Positions 1 to 7,619 of a stretch of DNA of 9,068 nucleotides are shown in pieces. A model generated the notes under the pieces. The model did not search any database. It had not been told where the DNA came from and saw only the letters and a list, made by a program, of their open reading frames with translations. The DNA is from an uncultured bacterium (GTDB lineage Bacteria; Bacillota; Clostridia; Lachnospirales; Lachnospiraceae): NCBI GenBank assembly GCA_905215155.1, contig CAJMPJ010000079.1, positions 1 to 9,068 on the forward strand, written 5' to 3'. Positions within the stretch are counted from its first letter, which is position 1; the number at the start of each line of letters is the position of its first letter. A program made the translations under genes and the position numbers.

Positions 1-1
1 G

Positions 2-526
2 GTCATATTAAACCAGACAAGCGGACAGGTCGCTGCAGAGCTTTACACTACCGCCTCCCAGCACCGGGAAGATTTAGCAGCCCAGGGAACCGGTACCGGG
101 GATTACGGATTTGAAATAACCGTTCCCTGGGAGACTTACGGAAACGGCGCCTACCTGGTAGAAGCCTATGCCGCAGGCCAAAAGCTTTCCGGTACCAAGG
201 TGCATGGCGTGGGTGTTACAGTTCCTGTGACTACTCTCCGCTCCCTAGGCACCTTCCGTACCACTGCCTACTGCCCCTGCAGGCAGTGCTCCGGGAAATG
301 GGGCGGACGTACCAGCACCGGAACCGTTGCCACCGCAAACCATACGATCTCCGTGGACCCCCGCGTGATTCCTTACGGAACCCGTCTTATGATCGGCGGA
401 GTGATCTACACTGCGGAAGACTGCGGAGGGGGCGTAAAGGGAAGACATATTGATATCTTTTTTAATACCCATGGGGAGTCCCGGAATTATGGTTCCCGGA
501 GTGCAGAGGTTTATCTGGTGCCGTAA
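2..526 (+). CDS. 3D (MltA-like) domain protein with Ig-like segment, 5' truncated
   Basis: An open frame runs from the left edge to a TAA at 524-526 (174 residues visible), so the N-terminus lies outside the window. Residues 1-75 resemble an Ig-like repeat (RxDLA, then DYGFEITVPW, then NGAYLVEAYA). Residues 82-173 are a 3D domain: the conserved start TAYCPCRQCSG, then three aspartates at D119 (VDPRVIPYGT), D140 (EDCGGG) and D151 (HIDIFF), then a closing AEVYLV. In the family this is a double-psi beta-barrel related to the lytic transglycosylase MltA, as in YuiC, and it acts on peptidoglycan outside the cell or in sporulation and germination. The exact substrate cannot be told from sequence. 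An internal GTG at 200 is not a likely start, because coding similarity continues upstream of it. The gene converges on hemW and ends before a bidirectional terminator. The domain call is firm; the function is only general. Confidence 0.85.
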   Translation, partial: VILNQTSGQVAAELYTTASQHREDLAAQGTGTGDYGFEITVPWETYGNGAYLVEAYAAGQKLSGTKVHGVGVTVPVTTLRSLGTFRTTAYCPCRQCSGKWGGRTSTGTVATANHTISVDPRVIPYGTRLMIGGVIYTAEDCGGGVKGRHIDIFFNTHGESRNYGSRSAEVYLVP

Positions 527-544
527 TTGGAGACATATCAGCCA

Positions 545-612
545 AGAAAAAACAGGCGATGGAAGCGGTCAAATAGATTTTCCCATTTGCTTCCACGCCT
601 GTGTTTTAATTT
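545..612. terminator. Bidirectional rho-independent terminator between the 3D gene and hemW
   Basis: Two 7-bp blocks pair around a single bulged A559: ACAGGCG (552-558) with CGCCTGT (596-602), and TGGAAGC (560-566) with GCTTCCA (589-595). The loop is 22 nt. On the plus strand the stem is followed by GTTTTAATTTTAA. On the minus strand the preceding A-run (546-552) becomes a U-tract. One hairpin can therefore end both the rightward 3D-domain gene and the leftward lepA-hemW transcript. Confidence 0.85.
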
Positions 613-653
613 TAATGCGTTTTATAACAGGAACTGGCTCATCACATAATTGC

Positions 654-1832
654 TCAAGTCAACCCCCCGTAAAGACGATAATACCCGTCTTTGAATTCCA
701 TTAAGCCGTCCCGCTCCAGACCTTCAAGAATCTGTCCATACACATTCCGTATATTCTGCCCAAAATTACTTATAAAACCGTGGGCGGAAACTCCTCTTGT
801 AAGGCGCAGGCCAAGAAACATATACTCTTCCATTTTTTCATCAATACTAAGCCGTTCTAATTCCTGTCTGAGCACCCTGTTAAAATCTTCTTCCTGATAA
901 AAGCGGGCATTGCAGTAGTCGTTTAAATCGGCAGTGTTGTGAAAGCGGCATCCGTTCATGTAGGAAGATGCCCCCAGTCCCAGTCCCAGGTACTCCATGC
1001 CGGTCCAATAGCCAATATTATGTCTGCACTCGTATCCCTTTTTGGAGTAATTGGAGATTTCATACCGGTCGTATCCCTGCTCTTTTAAAAATTCCTGGGT
1101 CAGGTAATACATTTCCCGCTCGGAATCTTCATCGGGCAGATCCGGCAATGCCATCAAACCACGCCGTTCCTCCACGGTCATGGAATAGCTTTCCATTTCC
1201 ACATGCTCCCCGTAGCGGTCGTAAAACGGAGTGCCCTCTTCCACAATGAGGCTGTAGGCAGATATATGCTCCGGCTTCAGCATGGTGACTTTTTTCAGGG
1301 TATTCTTCCAGGATTCCACAGTCTGGCCTGGAATTGCGGAAATAAGGTCCACATTCACATTATCAAAACCAGCCATACGGACCCGCTGATAACTTTTTAA
1401 GAATTCATCAAATGTATGGATTCTTCCAAGATAGCGCAGTTCCTTATCATCCGCCGATTGAAGCCCGATGCTGATCCGGTTGACTCCCGCACTCCGGTAG
1501 CAGGAAAGTCCTTCTGCCGTAACGGTGCCGGGATTTGCTTCCATGGTGATCTCTGCTTCGGGGTGAATATCAAAGCGGTTTTTGAGGGCTTTAAGTACTG
1601 CCTCCATATCTTCTGTCTTTAATATGGAAGGAGTACCTCCTCCTATGAATACACTGACCACCTGATAGTCTGCTGCACAAGCACTCTGATATTCGATCTC
1701 TTCCAATAATTTATCCGTGTACTCCCGCTGCATCCGCACATTTCCCGGAAAAGAGAGGAAATCACAGTAAGCACATTTGCGTGCACAGAACGGGATATGC
1801 ACGTAGATCTCCAAATTCTTTTTATTCATCAT
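654..1832 (-). CDS. hemW: Radical SAM heme chaperone HemW
   Basis: 392 aa. A radical SAM protein that in the family binds heme and delivers it to cytoplasmic or membrane targets. It was long annotated as oxygen-independent coproporphyrinogen III oxidase. C16-x3-C20-x2-C23 ligates the 4Fe-4S cluster and is followed by D-F, where true HemN has a fourth Cys; that difference marks HemW. GGGTPS (64-69) is the SAM-binding glycine motif. NRISIGLQS (118-126), [11 protein letters not shown] (160-170) and the HemW signature HNxxYW (HNIGYW, 271-276) follow, then the HemN C-terminal domain. The start overlaps the lepA stop by 11 nt in the frame-shifted string GATGATGAATAA. Two ATGs stand side by side and no strong Shine-Dalgarno precedes them, so translational coupling to lepA is likely. 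The lepA-hemW order is conserved in Firmicutes. Full length, no defects seen. Confidence 0.95.
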   Translation of the reverse strand: MMNKKNLEIYVHIPFCARKCAYCDFLSFPGNVRMQREYTDKLLEEIEYQSACAADYQVVSVFIGGGTPSILKTEDMEAVLKALKNRFDIHPEAEITMEANPGTVTAEGLSCYRSAGVNRISIGLQSADDKELRYLGRIHTFDEFLKSYQRVRMAGFDNVNVDLISAIPGQTVESWKNTLKKVTMLKPEHISAYSLIVEEGTPFYDRYGEHVEMESYSMTVEERRGLMALPDLPDEDSEREMYYLTQEFLKEQGYDRYEISNYSKKGYECRHNIGYWTGMEYLGLGLGASSYMNGCRFHNTADLNDYCNARFYQEEDFNRVLRQELERLSIDEKMEEYMFLGLRLTRGVSAHGFISNFGQNIRNVYGQILEGLERDGLMEFKDGYYRLYGGLT

Positions 1833-3636
1833 CTAATTTCAGTACGCTCATAAATGCCTTCTGCGGTATCTCTACATTACCGACCTGGCGCATACGTTTT
1901 TTACCTTCCTTCTGCTTTTCAAGAAGTTTTTTCTTACGGGAAATATCGCCGCCGTAGCATTTGGCAAGGACGTCTTTTCTCATGGCCTTAACGGTTTCAC
2001 GGGCAATGATCTTACCGCCGATGGCAGCCTGTATGGGAATTTCAAAAAGCTGTCTTGGGATTTCCTCCTTTAACTTCTCACACATTCTCCTGCCTCTGTC
2101 ATAGGCGGACTCGGCATGGACGATAAAGGATAAGGCATCCACTTCTTCCTTATTGACCAGAATATCCAGCTTCACAAGCTCGGAACGCTCATAGCCTTTT
2201 AGTTCATAGTCAAAGGACGCATAGCCTCTGGAACGGGATTTTAAAGCATCAAAGAAATCATAAATGATTTCGTTCAGAGGAAGTTCATATTTTAACAGCG
2301 CTCTTGTGGCTTCCATATATTCCATGCCAAGGTAAACGCCGCGGCGTTCCTGACACAGCTTCATGATTGCACCTACAAATTCCGTGGTCACCATGATCTC
2401 TGCACTTACGATGGGTTCTTCCATATATTCGATTTCCGTCGGGTCAGGAAGATTGGAGGGGTTTGTAAGTTCCAGCATCTCGCCGTTCTTTTTATAAACC
2501 CGGTAAACAACGCCGGGAGCAGTGGTCACAAGATCAAGATTGTATTCTCTTTCCAACCGTTCCTGGATCACTTCCAAATGCAGGAGTCCTAAAAATCCGC
2601 ATCGGAAACCAAACCCAAGGGCAAGGGAGGTCTCCGGTTCAAAGAACAGGGAGGCATCATTTAACTGAAGCTTCTCCAGTGCCTCCCGCAGATCATTATA
2701 ACGTGCACCGTCCGCAGGATAAAGTCCGCAGTAAACCATGGGGGTTACTTTTTTATAACCGGAAAGAGGCTCACTGCAGGGTCTGTCCGCATGGGTAATG
2801 GTATCACCTACTGCAGTATCCTTTACGTTCTTGATGCTGGCGGCCAGATAGCCTACCATGCCTGCACTCAGCTCCTCACAGGGAATAAACTGTCCGGCTC
2901 CGAAATAACCTACTTCCACCACGTCTTCCACCGCACCGGTGGCCATCATACGCACTTTATCGCCCTTTTTAATGGTTCCTTCCTTTACACGGAAAAATAC
3001 GATAACCCCTTTATAGGAATCATACAGGGAGTCAAAAATCAGGGCTTTTAAAGGTGCCTCGGGATCACCGGCCGGAGCAGGAATCTTTTTAACAATCGCC
3101 TCTAAGACTTCTTCCACATTCAGTCCGGTCTTTGCTGAGACCCGGGGCGCATCCTGGGCTTCAATCCCGATGACATCCTCGATCTCCTGCACCACCCGGT
3201 CCGGCTCTGCGCTTGGAAGATCAATCTTATTCAAAACCGGAAATACGTCAAGGTTATGATCCAGTGCCAAATACACGTTGGCCAGGGTCTGTGCCTCGAT
3301 TCCCTGGGAAGCATCCACCACCAGGATCGCACCGTCACAGGCCGCAAGGCTTCTGGAAACTTCATAATTAAAATCCACATGACCCGGTGTATCAATCATG
3401 TTAAAGATGTACTCTTCCCCATCCTTTGCTTTGTATACGGTACGTACCGCCTGGGCTTTGATGGTGATTCCCCGTTCCCGTTCCAAATCCATATTATCTA
3501 ACACCTGAGCCTGCATCTCCCGATTGGTGAGCAGTCCGGTCTTTTCTATAATTCTGTCTGCAAGGGTAGATTTCCCGTGATCAATATGAGCGATAATACA
3601 AAAATTACGTATCTTATTCTGCTGGGCAGCTGCCAT
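1822..3636 (-). CDS. lepA: Elongation factor 4 (LepA), ribosome-associated translational GTPase
   Basis: 604 aa from the chosen start, the usual family length. LepA/EF-4 binds the ribosome, uses GTP, and affects translocation and initiation or subunit biogenesis. Motifs in order: G1 AHIDHGKST (16-24), G2 region RERGITI (53-59), G3 DTPGHVDF (82-89, with the catalytic-type His86), G4 NKID (136-139), and G5 SAKTG about 30 residues later. EF-2-like domains and the LepA-specific C-terminal domain follow ([20 protein letters not shown], then [11 protein letters not shown]). The frame stays open 21 codons further upstream to 3699, but the ATG at 3634-3636 has GAGGAG at 8 nt spacing and gives the standard [12 protein letters not shown] start. 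It overlaps hemW downstream by 11 nt and has its own sigma-A promoter, so lepA-hemW probably form a vegetative two-gene unit. Confidence 0.97.
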   Translation of the reverse strand: MAAAQQNKIRNFCIIAHIDHGKSTLADRIIEKTGLLTNREMQAQVLDNMDLERERGITIKAQAVRTVYKAKDGEEYIFNMIDTPGHVDFNYEVSRSLAACDGAILVVDASQGIEAQTLANVYLALDHNLDVFPVLNKIDLPSAEPDRVVQEIEDVIGIEAQDAPRVSAKTGLNVEEVLEAIVKKIPAPAGDPEAPLKALIFDSLYDSYKGVIVFFRVKEGTIKKGDKVRMMATGAVEDVVEVGYFGAGQFIPCEELSAGMVGYLAASIKNVKDTAVGDTITHADRPCSEPLSGYKKVTPMVYCGLYPADGARYNDLREALEKLQLNDASLFFEPETSLALGFGFRCGFLGLLHLEVIQERLEREYNLDLVTTAPGVVYRVYKKNGEMLELTNPSNLPDPTEIEYMEEPIVSAEIMVTTEFVGAIMKLCQERRGVYLGMEYMEATRALLKYELPLNEIIYDFFDALKSRSRGYASFDYELKGYERSELVKLDILVNKEEVDALSFIVHAESAYDRGRRMCEKLKEEIPRQLFEIPIQAAIGGKIIARETVKAMRKDVLAKCYGGDISRKKKLLEKQKEGKKRMRQVGNVEIPQKAFMSVLKLDDE

Positions 3637-3644
3637 AAAGTAAA

Positions 3645-3650
3645 CTCCTC
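3645..3650 (-). promoter_or_regulatory. Ribosome binding site that fixes the lepA start
   Basis: GAGGAG (CTCCTC on the plus strand) lies 8 nt upstream of the ATG at 3634-3636. The longer start at 3699 lacks this support and would add 21 residues not typical of LepA. Confidence 0.8.
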
Positions 3651-3727
3651 TTTTCTGATGTTTCTGATTTGTTCCGGTGCTTTCCGCAGGAAAAGACAAT
3701 CAGCCGGAAACCTATGATATCTCTAAA

Positions 3728-3756
3728 AATATACCATTAAAATCAATGATTGTCCA
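3728..3756 (-). promoter_or_regulatory. Probable sigma-A promoter of lepA-hemW
   Basis: On the minus strand: -35 TGGACA (3751-3756), a 17-bp spacer, and -10 TATATT (3728-3733) with an extended -10 TGG directly before it. Each hexamer is one mismatch from consensus. It lies about 90 nt upstream of the lepA ATG and just past the spoIIP terminator, as expected for a separate transcript. A TTGACA (3759-3764) also sits upstream, but at poor spacing (24 bp) for this -10. Confidence 0.7.
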
Positions 3757-3786
3757 CTGTCAAAGCGTTGACGAAACATAGAAACT

Positions 3787-3821
3787 CCACCCTTTTCCGC
3801 CGCCAAAGTTTAAAAGGGTGG
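3787..3821 (-). terminator. Terminator hairpin after spoIIP
   Basis: A perfect 10-bp stem: CCACCCTTTT (3787-3796) pairs with AAAAGGGTGG (3812-3821) across a 15-nt loop. It lies 11 nt past the spoIIP stop. The minus-strand tail (AGTTTCTATGTTTCG) is U-rich but interrupted, so termination may be incomplete. It separates the sporulation pair from lepA-hemW. Confidence 0.65.
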
Positions 3822-3832
3822 TATATTCCCTC

Positions 3833-5185
3833 TTATTGATTTCCTTTCAACACCATATCCAGAACCTCCGCAAGCGGTTCCATGGCATTTAATGCCTCCT
3901 GATATGTATTTGTCTGAGCACCTACTTCTATGAGGGAGGACCTTGCTCTTAAATGCTGGTTGTAACGGAGTCCTTTTATGTAAATTTTGCGTGTCAGACT
4001 GGGAAAATACGCTGCGGAATCAAGCTGCATCTGAAAGCTGAAAGCAAGATTCTTTTCCCGGTACGGATTGGGAAGGTATTCAATCGGCCCCTCCGGAGTC
4101 TGGCTCACACCGTTAAAAAACATAATAGGAGCCGTGGGTTTTCCATTTACCTGATTTACCATATGGAGACTTTCATTCACCCCATCCCGGTGAATGTCCA
4201 GAATTACTTCAATGGAAGGATTTTTCTGCAAAATCCCGGTAATTCCTTCCAGTGCATAAGTATATGCCTTATTTCGGTCCAGTTTTCCATTTTGCAGATC
4301 GTAAACGGATGTATCGTGTATGACATTATATCCCTTATCGGTCAAAAGTTTGGTAAGATAAGTGCCGATCCCCACAACCGTGGCATCGGGTTTATCCGGT
4401 CCGTGATCCGCAAATTCCTCCTGGGAGTGGGTATGGTAAATGAGGATCTGGGGGTTGTCATTTCCGCCCTCCAGCGTAAAATCCTCTGCCAGAAAATTCT
4501 CCGCTTTCATTAGATCTCTGCCCGCGGTGGTAGAGGTATGGATGCTGTAAAAATGCTTGATAAGAAAATCATAATCCGCCAGCTGCTCTTTTAAATATGT
4601 GGTTCCCACAATGGGCCAGACGTTACTGGAGGCACAGGTGAGGGAAGCATTCTTTTGATCGGACGCGACTGCTGGCTGCTGACCGGAGGGAGTCTCCGTC
4701 TTCTGCTCTGTCTGGGCTTTTTGTGCTCCTGCATTGACGGAACCGTCTTCTTTGCTTTCTTCTCCGCCGTCATAGAGCAGAAAGCTATGTTCCTCATAAA
4801 ATTTCCCGCTTTCCAAATATCCTTTATAGGAGGGGTCCGCCTCTTCATAAGCACCCGCTCCTTTGCTGCCATCACCGGCATAGCGGTAAAGAGGGGACTG
4901 GTTGATCAGAAAATGAAAGAATGCACCTCCGATGGAGTCTTCTTTTTTCTCTGTTTTGTTTCCGGTATTTTCTTCATCCCACACAGCTGCAGGATACTGG
5001 TGCCGCCAGATATAGGAAACACCGAAACCAGCCCCCTCTTTTACCAACGCTTCTGCCTTGCTTAAATCCGCCTTTTTTCCGACCTCAGAACCTTCTCTTA
5101 TACTCAAGAAAACGGCCAGAATCAGGCTTACTGCAATCATCATGTTTTTAATGAACCAATTTATAAAACTGTTTCTCTTATTCAT
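3833..5185 (-). CDS. spoIIP: Stage II sporulation protein P, peptidoglycan amidase/endopeptidase
   Basis: 450 aa. In the family SpoIIP is a mother-cell membrane protein that, with SpoIID and SpoIIM, degrades septal peptidoglycan to drive engulfment of the forespore; it has both amidase and endopeptidase activity. The sequence shows a basic N-terminus and one membrane segment (about 9-28, NWFIKNMMIAVSLILAVFLS). A long variable region follows, with an acidic, Gln/Glu/Ser-rich linker (about 140-185). The catalytic domain starts near 246. Its likely zinc and catalytic residues are H251 in YHTHSQEEF, H332 in DIHRDG and E420 in LIEVG, plus the family motif NPYREKNLAFS (373-383). The start has AGGAAGG about 5 nt upstream. 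It lies 55 nt after gpr with no terminator between, matching the gpr-spoIIP order in Bacillus subtilis. The long linker is typical of clostridial forms. Confidence 0.93.
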   Translation of the reverse strand: MNKRNSFINWFIKNMMIAVSLILAVFLSIREGSEVGKKADLSKAEALVKEGAGFGVSYIWRHQYPAAVWDEENTGNKTEKKEDSIGGAFFHFLINQSPLYRYAGDGSKGAGAYEEADPSYKGYLESGKFYEEHSFLLYDGGEESKEDGSVNAGAQKAQTEQKTETPSGQQPAVASDQKNASLTCASSNVWPIVGTTYLKEQLADYDFLIKHFYSIHTSTTAGRDLMKAENFLAEDFTLEGGNDNPQILIYHTHSQEEFADHGPDKPDATVVGIGTYLTKLLTDKGYNVIHDTSVYDLQNGKLDRNKAYTYALEGITGILQKNPSIEVILDIHRDGVNESLHMVNQVNGKPTAPIMFFNGVSQTPEGPIEYLPNPYREKNLAFSFQMQLDSAAYFPSLTRKIYIKGLRYNQHLRARSSLIEVGAQTNTYQEALNAMEPLAEVLDMVLKGNQ

Positions 5186-5240
5186 AGCCGCCTTCCTGCA
5201 CCATCGTTCTTAATATCCTATGCGGAAAGCCTGCCTTTTA

Positions 5241-6218
5241 CTACGAATCTTCCTGTCCCAAAAATGCCAGGTGAATTCCTTCCGAGATAGTAAAGCTCAG
5301 TTCCTTGACGGTCTCATCAATGTCAGGGGGAGTCACATAAAGAGGACCAAACTCCGGTTCCAGCAGTTCCTTAATCAGATCATACTGTTCGTCTGAGCTG
5401 AGTTTTCCTATGAAATCTCCCATCCCTTTTGTTTCCATATTTTCCGACAACGCTCCGATCATTGCAGAAACCGTATCATGGACAATGGCGGCCGCACCGA
5501 CGACCGTGGGAACACCAATGGCCATTACCGGGATTCCAAGGCTTTCCTCCGTCAGGCTGTGTCTGTGGTTGCCCACTCCGGACCCGGGATGAATGCCCGT
5601 ATCCGTAAGCTGAATGGTGGTGCCCAAACGTTTTACACTTCTGGCTGCCAGCGCATCAATGACAATAATTAAATCGGGCTTTGTTTCTTTGATAATTCCT
5701 TTTAAAATCTCAGCACTTTCCATACCGGTCTGTGCCATAACCCCGGGAACAATGCCGCTGATCACCGGCATACTTTTTCCCTTCCAGAAATCCTCTCCAT
5801 ACTGAACCTTCAGATGTCTTGTTACCTGAAGATTATTAAGAACCCTTGGCCCAAGGGAATCCGGTGTTACGGAGGAATTTCCAAGGCCGGCCACCAGCAC
5901 ATGGAAATCCGGCTTCCGATAATTTTTCCCCTCCAACAGACGGCTGATCTGGTTGGCCAGTTCTTCGGAAACCTCTCTGTGATAATTTTCATCTTTGAGC
6001 GAAAGCTCATCTGCCTCCAGAGTAATGTAGGTACCAATGGGTTTTCCCATGGCCTTTTCGCCTTTTTTGTCTAAAATTTTTACCTCGGTCATTTTTATGT
6101 GGCTGTCAAAACGATGCCACTCCCGCAGCGACACACCGGAGATTTCTCCGCCGTCGCCAGGGAAACTTTCTTTCTCCTCGACCGCCAGATCGGTACGCAC
6201 TTCAAATGTGTTTTCCAT
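5241..6218 (-). CDS. gpr: Germination protease GPR (small acid-soluble spore protein protease)
   Basis: 325 aa. GPR is made in the forespore as an inactive zymogen, processes itself late in sporulation, and during germination cleaves the DNA-protecting SASPs into amino acids. It belongs to the A25 family of atypical aspartic proteases. VRTDLAVE (7-14) matches the self-processing site; by homology to Bacillus GPR, cleavage would fall after D10, giving a 10-residue propeptide (15-16 in Bacillus). The two conserved active-site aspartates are D120 (VTPDSLGP) and D188 (VIDALAARS), followed by TTIQLTDTGIHPGSGVGN (200-217) and IGVPTVV. It is shorter than the roughly 370-aa Bacillus enzymes, mainly in the C-terminal third. 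AAAGGAGG lies about 5 nt before the ATG. It is divergent from rpsT and first in the unit with spoIIP. Confidence 0.96.
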   Translation of the reverse strand: MENTFEVRTDLAVEEKESFPGDGGEISGVSLREWHRFDSHIKMTEVKILDKKGEKAMGKPIGTYITLEADELSLKDENYHREVSEELANQISRLLEGKNYRKPDFHVLVAGLGNSSVTPDSLGPRVLNNLQVTRHLKVQYGEDFWKGKSMPVISGIVPGVMAQTGMESAEILKGIIKETKPDLIIVIDALAARSVKRLGTTIQLTDTGIHPGSGVGNHRHSLTEESLGIPVMAIGVPTVVGAAAIVHDTVSAMIGALSENMETKGMGDFIGKLSSDEQYDLIKELLEPEFGPLYVTPPDIDETVKELSFTISEGIHLAFLGQEDS

Positions 6219-6267
6219 TTCTTCCTCCTTTCCTCCATTTCTAAGGTATTTTCTGCAAAAAAGCGGG

Positions 6268-6298
6268 AATTATGTATTGACATATGGTCTGAAATTCG
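6268..6298 (-). promoter_or_regulatory. Candidate forespore (sigma-G-like) promoter of gpr
   Basis: On the minus strand CGAATT (6293-6298), an 18-bp spacer, then CATAATT (6268-6274). These match the sigma-G consensus TGAATA / CATACTA at 4 of 6 and 5 of 7 positions. It lies about 50 nt upstream of the gpr ATG. sigma-G control of gpr is known in Bacillus; the assignment here rests on partial matches in an AT-rich region and is tentative. Confidence 0.35.
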
Positions 6299-6305
6299 TT
6301 AGAAT
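6277..6305 (+). promoter_or_regulatory. sigma-A promoter of rpsT
   Basis: TTGACA (6277-6282), a 17-bp spacer, then TAGAAT (6300-6305). The -35 is perfect, the -10 has one mismatch, and the spacing is ideal, as expected for a strongly expressed ribosomal protein gene. Transcription should start near 6312, leaving a leader of about 85 nt. Confidence 0.85.
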
Positions 6306-6311
6306 ACAAAG

Positions 6312-6395
6312 GTATGTTTACATTGAACTGTCCGTGTCCAGGCTTTGATGCAAAACAAAGAATAATCATATATCATTTTATTGGAGGTGTACAGA
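6312..6395 (+). other. rpsT 5' leader with Shine-Dalgarno and UUG start context
   Basis: An untranslated leader of about 85 nt. It contains a small potential hairpin, CTTTG (6343-6347) with CAAAG (6356-6360) and an 8-nt loop, then an AT-rich stretch. GGAGG (6383-6387) lies 8 nt from the TTG start at 6396. In E. coli the S20 gene also starts at UUG and S20 represses its own translation through this region. Similar control here is an inference, and no known motif was recognised. Confidence 0.5.
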
Positions 6396-6659
6396 TTGGC
6401 TAACATTAAATCTGCAAAGAAAAGAATTTTAGTAAACGAGACTAAGGCTGCTAGAAACAAAGCGATCAGATCCAAAGTGAAAACATCTATCAAAAAGGTA
6501 GAGGCTGCTATTAATGCCGGTGACAAGGCTGCTGCACAGGCTAATTTAATCAGCACTATCACAGAGATTGACAAGGCTGCTACCAAGGGCGTATATCATA
6601 AAAATAACGCTTCCAGGAAAGTATCCAGAATCACTAAAGCTGTTAACGCGATGGCTTAA
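6396..6659 (+). CDS. rpsT: 30S ribosomal protein S20
   Basis: 87 aa. S20 binds 16S rRNA early in assembly of the 30S subunit body. The start is a TTG at 6396-6398, which gives the canonical N-terminus MANIKSAKKRIL and has GGAGG 8 nt upstream. A TTG at 6381 in the same frame is part of the Shine-Dalgarno itself and would add five foreign residues (MEVYR), so it is rejected. The protein is Lys/Ala-rich and helical (KAARNKAIRSKVKTSIKK, then DKAATKGVYHKNNASRKVSR), with the conserved C-terminal G-x-x-H-K-N-N-A-x-R-K-x-S-R. It is monocistronic, with its own promoter and terminator, and divergent from gpr as in other Firmicutes. Confidence 0.97.
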   Translation: MANIKSAKKRILVNETKAARNKAIRSKVKTSIKKVEAAINAGDKAAAQANLISTITEIDKAATKGVYHKNNASRKVSRITKAVNAMA

Positions 6660-6677
6660 TTCATAGAAAAACCATTT

Positions 6678-6714
6678 ATCCCGTTCAGACAAACCCGCTG
6701 AATGGGATTTTTTG
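6678..6714 (+). terminator. Rho-independent terminator of rpsT
   Basis: An 11-bp stem, ATCCCGTTCAG (6678-6688) with CTGAATGGGAT (6698-6708) and one G-U pair, closes a 9-nt loop and is followed by a run of T to 6713. It lies 18 nt past the rpsT stop. Confidence 0.93.
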
Positions 6715-6749
6715 TTGGAAATGTTTGGAACTGCATGAAGCTGCAAGGA

Positions 6750-6787
6750 GAAAAGGCGGGGCCGTTTTACCGGTCACCCGCCTTTTC
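6750..6787 (-). terminator. Terminator of the lysis cassette
   Basis: An 11-bp stem, GAAAAGGCGGG (6750-6760) with CCCGCCTTTTC (6777-6787), closes a 16-nt loop. On the minus strand it starts directly after the endolysin TAA and ends in CCGCCTTTTCTCC. The A/T edges of the stem double as the U-tract. Confidence 0.85.
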
Positions 6788-7618
6788 TTATACACGTTTC
6801 AATGCCCCATCCTCATCGGTGCTTAGGGTTATGGTTCCTTGAAACATACTGCCGTCTTCTGTGGCTCTGTAAAGTTTTCCCTTCCAGATGATCCACTGGT
6901 CCTTTGCCATGGAACCGTCGGCTGTTAAATAATACCATTTTTCGTCAGCTCCGGTTTTCCAGGTGTTCCGTACCATATGGCCGGCATCATCGAACCAGTA
7001 CCATTTCTCTTCGTCTTTGTACCAGTCATTTTTTACATAATTACCGGTATTTCCTAAATAAAATCTCCAGTTGCCATCTTCTTCTATCCATCCGGATTTT
7101 AATTCTTCGGTTGTCACCAGACGATCCTTAAATCCCTGCCAGGTATGTTTGGTGTGATTGTAAACATAGGGATTGGGACAGATCTTTCCGGTTACATCGT
7201 AATGGCGGATTACATGGTCTTCGGAGACTCCGTATTTTTTCATCAATTCCTTTGTCAGCTCTGCGGCTGACTTAACTGTGGCATCTTCAAAATACCAATC
7301 TCTGCTGGTGTCAGACTGAATGCCTTTATTTCTGACACATAATTCAATCCCAAGGCTGTTGCTGTTTCTGCATTCCGGGTGTTTGTAGGTTTTGGCGCCG
7401 CAATGCCATGCGATGTTTTTGTCTTCCACAGACTGCCATATTTCTCCGTTAAATCCCACAAAATAATGGGCACTGGCACCAATATACTGGGAGGCATAGT
7501 ATTTGCAGTTTGCCTCTGCACCGCCTAAGGCCCCCACATAATGAATGACGATATATTTGATACGGCCGATATTGCCGTTTGAATAGTTGTATGGCGTTAA
7601 TAATTGATGAATTTCCAT
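6788..7618 (-). CDS. Phage endolysin: N-acetylmuramoyl-L-alanine amidase (Amidase_2) with cell-wall-binding repeats
   Basis: 276 aa from the ATG at 7616-7618, which has AGGAAGG 8 nt upstream. The frame stays open to 7666, but that start has no such support. Residues 15-165 are a PGRP/T7-lysozyme-like Amidase_2 domain that cuts the MurNAc-L-alanine bond. The likely zinc ligands are H26 (IVIHYVG), H139 (VIRHYDV) and C147 (KICPNP), with K145 in the place of the T7 catalytic lysine. SAHYFVGFNGEIWQ (49-62) and NSLGIELC (87-94) are also typical. Residues 176 to about 260 form roughly four repeats of about 20 residues rich in W, Y and G (for example WYKDEEKWYWFDDAGHM), the choline-binding-like CW_binding type that anchors the enzyme to wall polymers. 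No signal peptide is seen, so release depends on the neighbouring holin. It is last in the lysis cassette, next to a terminator. Confidence 0.93.
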   Translation of the reverse strand: MEIHQLLTPYNYSNGNIGRIKYIVIHYVGALGGAEANCKYYASQYIGASAHYFVGFNGEIWQSVEDKNIAWHCGAKTYKHPECRNSNSLGIELCVRNKGIQSDTSRDWYFEDATVKSAAELTKELMKKYGVSEDHVIRHYDVTGKICPNPYVYNHTKHTWQGFKDRLVTTEELKSGWIEEDGNWRFYLGNTGNYVKNDWYKDEEKWYWFDDAGHMVRNTWKTGADEKWYYLTADGSMAKDQWIIWKGKLYRATEDGSMFQGTITLSTDEDGALKRV

Positions 7619-7619
7619 G

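Noticed and set aside
450..704. An 84-codon plus-strand frame spanning the end of the 3D gene and hemW
   Set aside because: It crosses the terminator hairpin and the antisense end of hemW, with no ribosome binding site or family similarity.
3637..3699. Longer LepA N-terminus
   Set aside because: The extra 21 residues are atypical for LepA, and the strong Shine-Dalgarno lies inside them, serving the ATG at 3636.
3953..4513. A 186-codon open frame on the plus strand opposite spoIIP
   Set aside because: It lies wholly within the well-supported spoIIP gene, has no recognisable domain and no good ribosome binding site; its composition is that of an antisense shadow.
4655..5065. A 136-codon plus-strand open frame with hydrophobic stretches opposite the spoIIP N-terminal half
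   Set aside because: Its apparent membrane segments are the antisense of the acidic, Lys/Glu-rich linker of SpoIIP.
6299..6586. A 95-codon hydrophobic minus-strand frame over rpsT
   Set aside because: It is antisense to the Lys/Ala-rich S20 gene, which produces Leu/Ala-rich shadows; no independent support.
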